NCBI RefSeq assembly: GCF_904849725.1
Contig: NC_058518.1
Coordinates: 5,538,147-5,602,146 of the forward strand
Length of the DNA: 64,000 nucleotides
Direction: 5' to 3'
Source: Hordeum vulgare subsp. vulgare
Lineage: Eukaryota; Streptophyta; Magnoliopsida; Poales; Poaceae
Part shown: positions 21,354 to 33,404 of the stretch, one piece after another
Layout of the letters: every line of letters starts with the position of its first letter
How positions within the stretch are numbered: the stretch's first letter is position 1
Position numbers and translations under genes: made by a program
Notes under the pieces: model-generated
The model's input: the letters and a program-made list of their open reading frames with translations, nothing else
Told to the model about the DNA's origin: nothing
Database searches by the model: none

Positions 21354-22624
21354 GTGGCATCCGAGCCAGGTTTTCTATGCGTAGATTCTATGCACGAGTA
21401 GAACACAAAAGTTGTGGGCGATGGTTTGTCAATTTGCTTGCCGTTACTAGTTTTATTCTTTTCCGGCGGTATTGTGGGATGAAGCGGCCCGGACCGACCT
21501 TACACGTACGCTTACGTGAGACTGGTTCCACCGACAGACATGCACATCGTGCATAAAGGTGGCTAGCGGGTGTCTGTCTCTCCTACTCTAGTCGGATTGG
21601 ATTTGATGAAAAGGGTCCTTATGAAGGGTAAATAGCTTTGGCATATCATCGTTGTGGCTGTCACGTAGGTAAGAAGGCATTCTTGCTAGAAACCCAAATC
21701 AGCCACGTAAAACTTGCAACAACAATTAGAGGACGTCTAACTTGTTTTTGCAGGGTTTGACATGTGATGTGATATGGCCAAAGTTGTGATGTTGCATGTA
21801 TGATGTATGAGATGATCATGTTATTGTAATAGGTTTCACGACTTGCATGTCGATGAGTATGACAACCGGCAGGAGCCATAGGAGTTGTCTTAATTTATTG
21901 TTTGAGATGCAACGCCATGTGCTTGCTACTTTTACTTCATTGCTAACGGTTAGCCATAGTAGTAGTGATAGTAGTAGTTGGCGTGACGACTTCACGGAGA
22001 CACGATGATGGAGATCATGATGATGGAGATCATGGTGTCACGCCGGTGACGATGATGATCATGCGATGCCTGAAGATGGAGATCGAATGAGCAAAGATGA
22101 TAATGGCCATATCATGTCACTATATGATTGCATTGTGATGTTTATCATGTTTTACATCTTATTGCCTAAAACGACGGTAGCATAATAAGATGATCCCTCC
22201 TAAACTTTCGAGAACGTATTCCCCTAAGTGTGCACCGTTGCGAAGGTTCGTTGTCTCGAAGCACCACGTGATGATCGGGTGTGATAGATTCTAACGTTCG
22301 CATACAACGGGTGTAAGCCAGATTTACACACGCAAAACACTTAGGTTGACTCGACGAGCTTAGCATGTACAGACATGACCTCGAATACAAGAGACCTAAA
22401 GGTCGAACATGAGTCGTATGGTTGAATACGATCAGCATGAAGTTGCTCACCATGGTGACTAGTCCGTCTCACGTGATGATCGGACACGGGTTAGTCAACA
22501 TGGATCATGTATCACTTAGATGACTAAAGGGATGTCGATTTAAGTGGGAGTTCATACTTAATTTGATTAAATGAACTTAATTGTCATGAACTTAGTCTAA
22601 AAGTTGTCTTTATAAATATTGTAG
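21354..22624 (+). other. 5' untranslated leader of the Angela-like element
   Basis: About 1.27 kb between the LTR and the gag ATG, starting with the primer-binding-like site. The equivalent region at 49341-50611 is almost the same. Only short ORFs are present. The leader would hold packaging and dimerisation signals by analogy with other LTR elements, but none can be pointed to. Confidence 0.7.
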
Positions 22625-25600
22625 ATGTCCAACGTCAACCTCAACTTCAACGCATTCCTAGAGAAAAACAAGCTGAAAGATTATGGTAGCAACTATGCGG
22701 ACTGGGTTCGCAACCTGAAGCTCATCCTTGAAGCAGCTAAAAAGGCTTATGTCCTTAATGCGCCGCTAGGTGACCCTCCCGCTCCCGCAGCAGCCCAGGA
22801 CGTTCTAAACGTCTGGCAAGCACGGAGTGATGACTACTCTCTGGTCAGGTGTGGCATGTTATACAGTTTAGAAACGGGGCTCCAAAGACGTTTTGAGCAA
22901 CACGGGGCATATGAGATGTTCCAAGAGCTGAAGCTAGTTTTTCAAGCTCATGCCCGTGTCGAGAGATATGAAGTCTCCGACAAGTTCTTCAGCTGTAAGA
23001 TGGAGGAGAACAGTTCTGTCAGTGAGCACATACTCAAAATGTTTGGGTTACACGGTCGTCTGACTTCACTTGGAGTCGAACTTCCGGATGATGCTATCAT
23101 TGACAGAATCCTCCAGTCTCTCCCACCAAGCTACAAAGGCTTTGTGCTTAACTACAACATGCAAGGGATGGAGAAAACCATTCCCGAGTTGTACTCGATG
23201 CTCAAGTCTGCAGAAGTAGAAGTCAAGAAGGAGCATCAAGTGTTGATGGTCAACAAGACCACTAGTTTCAAGAAAGGCAGGGGTAAGAAGAACTTCAAGA
23301 AAGACGGCAAAGCTGTTGCCGCGCCCGGTAAGCCAGATACCGGGAAGAAGAAAAAGAACGGACCCAAGCCTGAGACTGAGTGCTTCTACTGCAAGGGAAA
23401 AGGTCACTGGAAGCGGAACTGCCCCAAATACTTAGCGGACAAGAAGGCCGGCAACGTTAAAGGTATATATGATATACATGTTATTGATGTGTACCTTACC
23501 AGCGCTCGTAGTAGCTCCTGGGTATTTGATACCGGTGCTGTTGCTCACATTTGCAACTCAAAGCAGGAACTGCGGAATAAGCGGAGACTGGCCAAGGACG
23601 AGGTGACGATGCGCGTCGGGAATGGTTCAAAGGTCGATGTGATCGCCGTCGGCACGCTACCTCTACATCTACCGTCGGGATTAGTTTTAAACCTTAATAA
23701 TTGTTATTTAGTACCAGCTTTAAGCATGAACATTGTATCAGAGTCTTGCTTAATGCGAGACGGCTACTCATTTAAGTCAGAGAATAATGGTTGTTCTATT
23801 TATATGAGTGATATGTTTTATGGTCATACTCCGCTGGTGAATGGTTTATTCTTGATGAATCTCGATCGTGATGTTACACATATTCATAGTGTGAGTACCA
23901 AAAGATGCAAAGTTGATAATGATAGTCCCGCATACTTGTGGCACTGCCGCCTTGGTCATATCGGCGTTAAGCGCATGAAGAAGCTCCATACTGATGGACT
24001 GCTAGAGTCTCTTGACTTTGAATCATTTGACACATGCGAACCGTGCCTCATGGGCAAGATGACTAAGACTCCATTCTCAGGAATAATGGAGAGAGCCTCC
24101 GACTTATTGGAAATAATACATACTGATGTGTGTGGTCCAATGAACGTTGAAGCTCGCGGTGGTTATCGTTATGTTCTCACTCTCACCGATGATTTGAGTA
24201 GGTATGGGTATATCTACTTGATGAAGCACAAATCTGAGACGTTGGAAAAGTTCAAGATATTTCAGAGTGAGGTTGAGAATCAACGTGACAGAAAAATAAA
24301 ATGTCTACGATCTGATCGTGGAGGAGAATATTTGAGTCACGAGTTTGGCACACACCTAAGAAAGTGTGGAATCGTTTCACAACTAACGCCGCCTGGCACA
24401 CCGCAGCGCAACGGAGTGTCTGAACGTCGTAATCGCACCTTATTAGATATGGTACGATCTATGATGTCTCTCACCGACTTGCCGCTATCATTTTGGGGAT
24501 ACCATTAGAAATTGCAGCATTCACTTTAAATAGGGCACCGTCTAAATCCGTTGAGACGACACCGTATGAACTGTGGTTTGGCAAGAAACCTAAGTTGTCG
24601 TTTCTTAAAGTTTGGGGCTGCGATGCTTATGTGAAGAAACTTCAACCAGAAAAGCTCGAACCCAAAGCGGAGAAATGCGTATTCATAGGATACCCTAAGG
24701 AAACTATTGGGTATACCTTCTATCTTAGATCCGATGGTAAAACCTTTGTTGCCAAGAACGGATCCTTTCTAGAGAAAGAGTTTCTCTCGAAAGAAGTAAG
24801 TGGGAGGAAGGTAGAACTTGATGAGATAATTACACCCCCTCTCGAACAGGAAAGTAGCGCAACGCAAGAAGTTGTTCCTGTGATGCCTACACCAACTGAA
24901 GAGGAAGTTAATTATGATGATCACGAAGCTTCGGATCAAGTTACTACTGAACCGCGAAGGTCCACAAGGGTACGCTCCGCACCAGAGTGGTACGGCAACC
25001 CTGTGATGGAAATCATGTTGTTAGACAACGGTGAACCTTCGAACTATGAAGAAGCGATGGCGGGCCCGGATTCCAACAAATGGCTTGAGGCCATGAAATC
25101 CGAGATAGGATCCATGTATGAGAACAAAGTATGGACTTTGGTGGACTTGCCCGATGACCGGCGAGCCATAGAAAATAAATGGATCTTCAAGAAGAAGACT
25201 GATGCAAACGGTAATGTAACCGTTTACAAAGCTCGACTTGTCGCAAAGGGTTTTCGACAAATTCAAGGAGTTGACTACGAAGAGACTTTCTCTCCCGTAG
25301 CGAAGCTGAAATCAGTCCGAATCATGTTAGCAATTGCCGCCTTTTATGATTATGAAATTTGGCAAATGGACGTCAAAACAGCATTCCTTAACGGGAATCT
25401 TAAGGAAGAGTTGTATATGATGCAACCAAAAGGTTTTGTCGATCCTAAAGGTGCTAACAAAGTATGCAAGCTCCAGCACTCCATCTATGGGCTGGTGCAA
25501 GCATCTCGGAGTTGGAACATTCGCTTTAATGAGGTGATTAAAGCGTTTGGGTTCATACAGGTTTACGGAGAAGCCTGTCTGTACAAGAAAGTGAGTGGGA

Positions 25601-26607
25601 GCTCTGTAGCTTTCCTCGTACTATATGTGGATGACATATTGTTGATGGGGAATGATATAGAGATGTTGGAGAGCATAAAGGCCTATTTGAACAAGAGTTT
25701 TTCTATGAAGGACCTTGGAGAAGCTGCATACATATTAGGCATCAAGATCTATAGAGATAGATCGAGACGCCTCATAGGTCTTTCGCAAAGTACATACCTT
25801 GACAAGATACTGAAGAAGTTCAATATGGAAAACTCAAAGAAAGGGTTCTTGCCAGTTTTGCAAGGTATGAGATTGAGTAAGACTCAGTCGCCGACCACGG
25901 CAGCAGATAGAGAGAAGATGAGTTCTGTCCCCTAAGCTTCAGCCGTGGGCTCTCTAATGTATGCCATGCTGTGTACCAGACCCGATATAAACCTTGCCAT
26001 AAGCTTGGTAGGGAGGTACCAAAGTAATCCCGGTGCGGAACACTGGACAGCGGTCAAGAATATCCTTAAGTACCTGAAAAGGACTAAGGAAATGTTTCTC
26101 GTTTATGGAGGTGACGAAGAGCTCGTCGTAAAGGGTTACGTCGACGCTAGCTTCGACACAGATCCGGATGACTCTAAGTCACAAACCGGATACGTATATG
26201 TGTTGAATGGTGGGGCAGTGAGCTGGTGTAGCAGCAAGCAAGAAGTCGTGGCAGCATCTACATGTGAAGCGGAGTACATAGCTGCTTCAGAAGCGGCTCA
26301 TGAAGGAATTTGGATGAAGGAGCTCATCACCGACCTTGGAGTGGTTCCAAGCGCGTCGGGTCCTATGACGCTCTTCTGTGATAACACTGGAGCCATTGCC
26401 ATAGCCAAGGAGCCCAGGTTTCACCGGAAGACGAAGCACATCAAGCGCCGCTACAACTCCATCCAGGACCATGTCCAAACTGGAGTGATAGATATTTGTA
26501 AAGTACACACGGATCTGAATATTGCAGACCCGTTGACTAAACCTCTTCCACGAGCAAAACATGATCAACACCATGATGCTATGGGTGTTCGATACATCAC
26601 AATGTAA
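22625..26607 (+). pseudogene. Angela-like gag-pol polyprotein, nearly intact (one frameshift, one stop)
   Basis: This polyprotein builds the virus-like particle and carries the enzymes for copying and insertion. In the first open part (627 residues): gag (about 1-250), a CCHC zinc knuckle CFYCKGKGHWKRNC (253-266), protease FDTGA (Asp302), integrase zinc site H440, H445, C471, C474, and integrase catalytic D501, D564, E600. A one-base deletion near 24503, compared with 61110, shifts the frame. The second part (24493-25935) continues integrase into reverse transcriptase with YVDD (about 25625). TAA at 25933-25935 replaces a Tyr codon found in the sister copy. The last part (to 26607) is RNase H with the VDASFD and EAEYIA motifs. 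The gag start at 22625 matches the sister at 50612. The order integrase before RT confirms Copia. Confidence 0.93.
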
Positions 26608-26639
26608 CTAGATTATTGACTCTAGTGCAAGTGGGAGAC

Positions 26640-28379
26640 TGTTGGAAATATGCCCTAGAGGCAATAATAAAATGGTTACTATCATATTTCCTAGTTCATG
26701 ATAATCGTCTATCGTTCATGCTATAATTGTATTAACAGGAAACAGTAATACATGTGTGAATGAATAGATCACAATGTGTCCCTAGCAAGCCTCTAGTTGG
26801 CTAGTTCGTTAATCAATAGATGATCATGGTTTCCTGATCATGGACATTGGATGTCATTGATAACGGGATCACATCATTGGGAGAATGATGTGGTGGACAA
26901 GACCCAATCCTAAGCCTAGCACTAGATCGTATTGTTCGTATGCTAATGCTTTTCTAATGTCAAGTATCTTTTCCTTCGACCGCGAGATTGTGCAACTCCC
27001 GGATACCGTAGGAGTGCTTTGGGTGTATCAAACGTCACAACGTAACTGGGTGACTATAAAGGTGCACTACGGGTACCTCCGAAAGTGTCTGTTGGGTTGG
27101 CACGAATCGAGATCGGGATTTGTCACTCCGTGTGACGGAGAGGTATCTCTGGGCCCACTCGGTAGAACATCATCATGAGCTCAATGTGACTAAGGAGTTA
27201 GTCACACGATGACGTGCTACGGAACGAGTAAAGAGACTTACCGGTAACGAGATTGAACAAGGTATAGGTATACCGACGATCGAATCATGGGCAAGTTCTA
27301 TACCGACAGACAAAGGGAATCGTATAAGGGATTGATTGAATCCTTGACATCGTGGTTCATCCGATGAGATCATCGTGGAGCTAGTGGGAGCCACCATGGG
27401 TATCCAGACCCCGCTGATGGTTATTGGCCCGAGAGGTGTCTCGGTCATGTTTGCCTGTCTCCCGAACCCGTAGGGTCTACACACTTAAGGTTCGATGACG
27501 CTAGGGTTATAGGGAATTGTTATACGAGATTACCGAAAGTTGTTCGGAGTCCCGGATGAGATCCTGGACGTCACGAGGAGCTCCGGAATGGTCCGGAGGT
27601 AAAGATTGATATATAGGACGGATGGTTTCGGACACCGGAAGTGTTTCGGGCATCACCGGTAACGTACCGGGACCACCGGGACCACCGAAGGGGGGCTGCG
27701 ACCCCAAGAGGTAAGATGGGCTAAGTGGGGGTGGGAACCAGCCCCTAGTTAGGCTGGTGTGCCTCCCCACTCAGCCCATGGCGCAGGGGAAAGAAAAAGA
27801 GGGGGGGAACCCTAACTTAGGTGGGCCTTAGGCCCACCAGAGGGGTGCGCCACCCCCTCCTCCCCATCTGGCCGCCACACCCCCCATCTGGGAGGGCTGC
27901 CGCACCCCCTAGGGTGGGAACCCTAGGGGTGGCACCCCCTCTCCCCTTCCCCTATATATAGTGGGCACTTTTGGCCTTTGGAGGACACAGTTTTCCCTCT
28001 CCCTCGGCGCAGCCCTGCACTTCTTCCTCCTCCTCTCTGCCGGCGCTTGGCGAAGCCCTGCCGGGAGACCTCGTCTCTCCACCAACACCACGCCGTCATG
28101 TTTCTGGTCTTCTTCCCCAACCTCTCCCTCCTCCTTGCTGGATCAAGGTGCGGGAGACGTCACCGGGCTGCACGTGTGTTGAACGCGGAGGTGCCGTTGT
28201 TCGGCACTAGATCGGAATCGCTGCGAGTACGACTCCATCAACCGCGTTCTAGCAATGCTTCCGCTTAGCGATCTTCAAAGGTACGAAGATGCTCTTACCC
28301 CTCTCTCGTTGCTGGTCTCTCCATAGGAAGATCTGAACATGCGTAGGAAAATTTTGAATTTATGCTACGTTACCCAACA
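26640..28379 (+). repeat. 3' LTR of the Angela-like element
   Basis: 1740 bp with the same ends as the LTR at 19592 and a TATA box at about 27953-27960. It is preceded by the polypurine tract AAGTGGGAGAC. The host Copia reading frame resumes directly after it (28380). Confidence 0.94.
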
Positions 28380-28592
28380 GCGATTTCAAGTACGAGAAAG
28401 AATGCCCAAAAATTTATTGCTATGCTCATTCCATTTCATCCTCTGATCCACGTACCCATGAGACCAAACTTCAAGTTTGGAAGATTATTAATTTGCAATA
28501 TCTGGCAAATAATGTGCTAGATTCATTTACTGATCTGAAAGGTGTTACAAAATCCTTAAATCCAGCCAGAAACGCGCTAGAAAGAGTGGAGG
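28380..28592 (+). pseudogene. Old host Copia element: right part
   Basis: Open frame DFKYEKECPKIY, ISSSDPRTHETKLQVWKIIN, FTDLKGVTKS and NALERVE. I recognise this as the linker that follows the fragment at 19140-19388 in the same type of Copia protein. It is interrupted at 28593 by the next LTR. About twenty host bases at the left junction seem to be missing. Confidence 0.7.
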
Positions 28593-28987
28593 TTGTTAGA
28601 GCATATTTCTCCATATGTGGTTTTGGTAATTGATGACAATTCCTATGGACTAATGGTTGCCTTAAGTTATATTTATAGGATTTGTCCATAGGCACTTCTT
28701 GGAGTCCATCTGTTGGCTTCAAGGAGTTTATATGAAGACCAAGGTGGTATTCAAGGTATTATCCAAAGAATGGTCATAGAGACACAAGGTTGATCAAGAT
28801 CGTCAGACAAAGAGTAAATCAAGATGATCAACACACAAAGCGTACAAGATGTACCGAGAGGGATCAATTGATCCCATGGTATGGTAAGCATTGTCCATTA
28901 CGTATTTGTGTACTAACCCATGGTCTTCGTGAGAGTTCTATGTGGGGTTAGGTGTGTTTCCATGGGCTTGCGTCAAGAGGAAGATCT
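28593..28987 (+). repeat. 5' LTR of the gag-only element, left piece
   Basis: Begins TGTTAGAGCATATTTCTCC and runs to the Athila-like insertion. The right piece resumes at about 31392. Bases GGAGG (28588-28592) precede it and would be the target duplication if the other end were present. Confidence 0.75.
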
Positions 28988-29002
28988 ATGCTACCTCTTG
29001 AG

Positions 29003-29045
29003 CTACCTCTATGTGGGGTTACGTGTGTTTCCATGGTATGGTAAG
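29003..29045. other. Templated filler DNA at a deletion junction
   Basis: 29009-29036 copies 28938-28965 with one mismatch. 29031-29045 copies 28874-28888 exactly. Both templates lie within 170 bp in the flanking LTR. This is what synthesis-dependent break repair leaves behind. Confidence 0.8.
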
Positions 29046-29573
29046 AAAAATTCAAACCAGCATAGAAGATTTGTATAATCATCCAAAGACTCAAGCCATG
29101 AGCGGGACAATTTCTAATCATCAATTTCATTCTCTCCCAAGATTGTGCAACATGTTCATGATCTAGTTGCTTAAAATTCATGATATCGTTACGGAGAGAG
29201 ATAATCTTAGCCGGTGGAAAATACTTGGATATATAAGCATCTTTGCACTTGTTCCAAGAATCAATACTACTTTTGAGCAAAGATGAAAACCAAGTTTTTG
29301 CTCGATCTCGCAATAAGAACGGAAATAGCTTCAATTTAATCACATCATTTTCCACATCTTTCTTCTTTTGCATATCGTATAACTCAATGAAGGTATTAAG
29401 ATGGGATGCGGCATCCTCACTAGGAAGGCCGGAAAATTGCTCTTTCATAACAAGATTCAGCAAAGCAGCATTGATTTCATATGATTCCGCACTAGTGGCG
29501 GGAGCAATCGAGTACTAATAAAATCATTATTATTAGTATTCGAGAAGTCACAAAGTTTGGTGTTTTCAGTCAT
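29046..29573 (-). pseudogene. Athila-like gag, N-terminal part
   Basis: The ATG is at 29573. A one-base deletion relative to the plus-strand copy, near 29515, shifts the frame. From 29463 the frame gives MLNLVMKEQFSGLPSEDA, LFPFLLRDRAKTWFSSL, KYFPPAKIISLRNDI and WERMKLMIRNCPAHGLSLW. This is the Retrotrans_gag fold as in Athila-type proteins, which forms the capsid. It breaks off at the filler junction. Confidence 0.8.
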
Positions 29574-29758
29574 GGTGACTTCAGCAAGCAAACAAGCACA
29601 CAAGCGAACAAAAAGAAAGCGAAATAAAAGGCGAACAAAAAGGCAAATATTTTTGTAATTTTTGTTTTTCAAAAGTGGGGGAGAGGAAAACGAGAGGCAA
29701 AAAAGTAAACGCAAGAGATGAGTTTGCAATAGTTACTTGGATAAGCTTCACATAGAAT

Positions 29759-29904
29759 AGTCCCCGGTGCCGGAAATTGACACGTTGGAGGAAGACTATT
29801 CTTGACTTGATACTCCCCAGCAACGGCGCCAGAAATTGGCACGTTGACGGGAGACTATTCTTGACATGATCCTCTTCCCTGGCAACGGTGCCAGAAATTC
29901 TTCT
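29759..29904 (-). repeat. Tandem copies of the primer-binding region
   Basis: Three degenerate copies of a unit of about 57 bp, each with a GCAACGGCGCCAGAAATT-like core (near 29765, 29819 and 29880). The core is the reverse complement of the tRNA-Asp-type primer site. The copy nearest the LTR is the expected functional position. Confidence 0.75.
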
Positions 29905-31391
29905 TGCTACCTCTTGAGCTTGCGTTGGTTTTTCCCTTGAAGAGGAAAGGGTGATGCAGCACAGTAGCAGTAAGTATTTCCCTCAGTTTGAGAACCAAGG
30001 TATCAATCCAGTAGGAGTATCAAGACAAGTCACCAATGTACCTGTGCAAATACAAAGAAATTTGCACCCAATGCTATAAAGGGGTTTTCAATCCCTTCAC
30101 GATTATTTGCAAGGTGAGATCTGAAGGTGGAAAGTGCAACAAAGTAAAAGTGTAGAGCTGAAAATATGATGTGAAGTAGATCCCGGGACCATAGTGTTCA
30201 CTAGAGGCTTTTCTCATGATAGCAAGTATTACGGTGGGTGAACGAATTACTGTCGAGCAATTGATAGAATCCCGCAAAGTCATGATGATACCTAAGGCAA
30301 TGATCATACATATAGGCATCACGTCTGAGACAAGTAGACCGATACTTTCTGCATCTACTACTATTACTCCACACATCGACCGCTATCCCGCATGCATCTA
30401 GTGTATTAAGTTCATAACAAGCGGAGTAACGCCTTAAGCAATATGACATGATGTAGAGGGACAAATTCATGCAATATGATATAAACCCCATCTTTTTACC
30501 CTTGATGGCAACAACACCATGCGTGCCTTGCTACCCCTTCTGTCACTGAGTGAGGACACCGCACGGTGTGAACCCAAAACCAAGCACTTCTCCCATTGCA
30601 AGAATTATAGATCAAATTGGCCAAACGAAACCCACAACTCGAAGAGAATTACAAGGATACGGAATCATGCATATAAGAGATCAGAGGAGTCTCAAATAAT
30701 ATTCATAGATAATCTGATCATAAATCCACAATTCATTGGATCTCGACAAACACACCACGAAAGAAAGTTACACCGGATAGATCACCATGAAGATCATGGA
30801 GAACTTTGTATTGAAGATCCAAGAGAGAGAAGAAGCCATCTAGCTACTAGCTATGGACCCGAAGGTCTGTGGTGAACTACTCACGCATCATCGGAGAGGC
30901 AATGGTGTTGATGAAGAATCCCTCCGTGTCCGAATCCCCCCTCCGGCAGGGAACCAGAACGTGCCCCAGATGGGATCTTGCGGTGCAGAAGCTTGCGGCA
31001 GCGGAAAAGTATTTCCGTGGCTCTCTCTGGTGGTTTTGGATTTTTGGAGGATTTATAGGCGGAAGAAGTAGGACAGAGGAGCCACAGGGGGCCCACAAGC
31101 CTGCTTGTGACCTCCCCTGAGGTCCTTTGCCTTGGTTCTCAAGTTCCCTGCGTATCTTCTTTTATGGAAAAAATCATTCCGTAGGTTTTATTCCGTTTGG
31201 ACTCTGCTTAATATTCTCCTCTGAAAAAGGTCAAAAACACGGAAAAAACAGAAACTGGCACTTGGCACTGAGTTAATAGGTTAGTCGCAAAAAATATATA
31301 AAATAGCATATTCATGCATACAAAACATCCAAAGTTGACAAGATAATAGCATGGAACCATCAAAAATTATAGATACGTTGGAGACGTATCA
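29905..31391 (-). repeat. 5' LTR of the minus-strand Athila-like element
   Basis: 1487 bp. Read on the minus strand it starts TGATACGTCTCCAACG and ends AAGAGGTAGCA. It is homologous along its length to 37811-39342. The ORFs at 30519-30875 and 30853-31120 are LTR shadows. Confidence 0.87.
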
Positions 31392-33349
31392 ATCTCATAC
31401 AACCCATGGAGGATGATGTCAAGTGGTGGAGGATGGTGGCAATGGACTTGTGAAGATATGCTGAAGAGCGGCTCACCCATAGTGTGTTTGGGGGAGCAAT
31501 CAACTAGTCTTCATCAAGCCAACGAAATCAAGAAAGGTGATCCATCTTGAGGAAACCAAGATCGTCGTCATCTAGCTCAAGAGGACGAGGTGCAAGGTAT
31601 AGGTTTTCCCTTGATAGGTTTTCTGTTTTAGGATAGATTGATGTACTGTCAAGGGGGGATCTCAAGTGAGTAGCTTGATCGTATCATTCGTTGAGAGCTC
31701 AAACCATTTGCATCCTTGCATCATACTTCTTGGTTCTTGTTTGGTGTTTCTCTTTGTGAGTTTTAGAGCTTATGGCCATCTTCATGAAAAGCTTGAGTTC
31801 ATCGAAAATGGAGTCCATATGCATCTTCTATGATTTTTTCGATGTTGGGAGTTTTTACCGGTCTTACTCGAGGAAGGGTTCTCACCATTTTCTTATGGGC
31901 CTTTTATCACTTGCTTCTTATTGATATTTCTATCAAGATTGTGTTATCCCATGTCGTTTGCTTTCCAACAAACTTGGTTTCGTTGAATTCTGAGTCCGCA
32001 TGCGAAAGTTAAGGCTGTTTCAGTGGCGAGCGGTAGTACCGCTCCAATCCTAGCGGTAGTACCACCAGGGGCGGCGGTAGTACCTCTCCGGGTGGGTGGT
32101 AGTACCGCTTCGGGACGGTAGCACATCTCTCTGAGCGGTTGTTCTCCGTTGGACTTTCTGCGAAGACTTTATCTAGCGGTAGTACCGCCACGGGCTAGCG
32201 GTAGTACCGCCAGGGTTAGCGGTAGTACCGCTCCTCCCTGAGCGGTAGTACCGCTGGGGCAGCGGTAGTACCACTGTGCTCGGGATGTAAGTGGGGGTAA
32301 TGGTCTGATTCTTTCACCCACTATATAAAGGGGGTCTTCTTCCCCCTTGGCCTCTTCTATCCGTTGAGCTCATGTTCTACCCCCATTGTTGACCTTCTTA
32401 GAGCTTGCTTACTGTCAATCCCTCCAATGATTCTTGCTTGTTCTTGAGGGAAAAGAGAGAGGAGATCTAGATCCACATCTCCACCAATCACTTTCTCCTC
32501 TATGTGAGGGGAAGCCCTTGGATTAGATCTTTGAGTTCTTTGTGAGCTCCTTGTTCTTCCTCTTATATTTCTCCATAGCTTTTGTTGTTGTGGAGGGATT
32601 TGAGTGTGAGGGACTTGTCCACTTCGTGTGTTCTTGCCATTGCATTAGTTGCATCGGTTTGAGTTCTCCACGGTGATACGTGGAAGTGAAGTTTGAGAAG
32701 CTTATTACCTTTGGTACTTAGTACCCTAGATATTGTTCTTCGTGGATGCTTTGGCGTCCTAGAAGCTTGGTGGTGTCTCGGAGCTCAATCATTATGGTGT
32801 AAAGCTCCGGGCAAGCGTGAGGGTCTCCAATTAGGTTGTGGAGATTGCCCCGAGCAATTTGTACGGGTACCGGTGACCGCCCCCAAGGTTTTCCATTTGT
32901 ACGGGTTCGATGACCGCCCTCAAGGGTCCCTTAGTGGAATCACGTCATCTTGCATTGTGCGAGGGCGTAAGGAGATTAGGGTGGCCTTAGTGGCATCTTG
33001 GGGAGCATTGTGCCTCGACACCGCTCCAACGGAGATTAGCATCCGCAAGGGTGTGAACTACGGGATACATCATCGTCTCCGCGTGCCTCGGTTATCTCTT
33101 ACCCGAACCCTTTACTTATGCACTTTACTTTGTGATAGCCATATTTTTTATTGTCATATATCTTGCTATCACTTAGTTGTTTATCTTGCTTAGCATAAGT
33201 TGTTGGTGCACATAGGTGAGCCTAGTTGTTTTAGGTTTTGTGCTTGACAAATTAAACGTTAGTTTTATTCCGCATTTGTTCATGCCTAAACCGTAATTAT
33301 TTTAATGCACCTATTCACCCCCCCTCTAGGCGACATCCACGTCCTTTCA
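31392..33349 (+). repeat. 5' LTR of the gag-only element, right piece
   Basis: Continues the LTR begun at 28593 and ends CCACGTCCTTTCA at 33349. It holds the GCGGTAGTACC repeat block (32029-32275), a TATA-like CTATATAAAG (about 32322) and a 3' half clearly related to the solo LTR at 43174-44628. The 166-residue ORF at 32693-33193 is inside the LTR and not regarded as a gene. Confidence 0.78.
32029..32275. repeat. Array of near-palindromic GCGGTAGTACCGC motifs in an LTR
   Basis: About ten spaced copies of AGCGGTAGTACCGCT or close variants, just upstream of the TATA-like box of this LTR. The motif equals its own reverse complement except at the centre. Confidence 0.85.
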
Positions 33350-33404
33350 ATTGGTATTAGAGCTAGGTCTCTCTTTATTAGGTTTAACCACCTAGAGAGT
33401 AAGG

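Larger units (their letters stand above)
19389..28379 (+). mobile_element. Angela-like Copia element, part of a tandem (3' end, LTR, internal region, LTR)
   Basis: The order is a 203-bp 3' internal end (19389-19591), LTR (19592-21353), a full internal region (21354-26639) and LTR (26640-28379). The first 203 bp is identical by eye to 26437-26639, polypurine tract included, so a second copy once lay to the left and shared the middle LTR, with a repeat period of 7048 bp. The 5' LTR and most of that left copy are deleted together with a few host bases. After the middle LTR comes a primer-binding-like TGGCATCCGAGCC (initiator tRNA-Met type, two mismatches). The LTRs are very similar, which suggests a fairly recent insertion. 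Confidence 0.9.
28988..31391 (-). mobile_element. Internally deleted Athila-like Gypsy element
   Basis: Minus-strand order: 5' LTR (31391-29905), primer-site region (29904-29759), 5' leader, partial gag (29573-29046), filler DNA (29045-29003) and about 15 bp of the 3' LTR end (29002-28988, TGCTACCTCTTGAGC). Flanks ATCTA (left) and ATCTC (right) are consistent with a five-base target duplication with one change. The primer site resembles the tRNA-Asp type (TGGCGCCGTTGCCGG), usual for Athila elements. Most of the internal region and the 3' LTR are deleted. Confidence 0.8.

Noticed and set aside
26287..26574. 95-residue minus-strand ORF, also at 62892-63179
   Set aside because: Antisense of the RNase H coding region of the Angela-like elements.
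30519..31120. ORFs of about 70-120 residues in the minus-strand Athila region
   Set aside because: Inside an LTR. The homologous LTR at 37811-39342 does not keep these frames.
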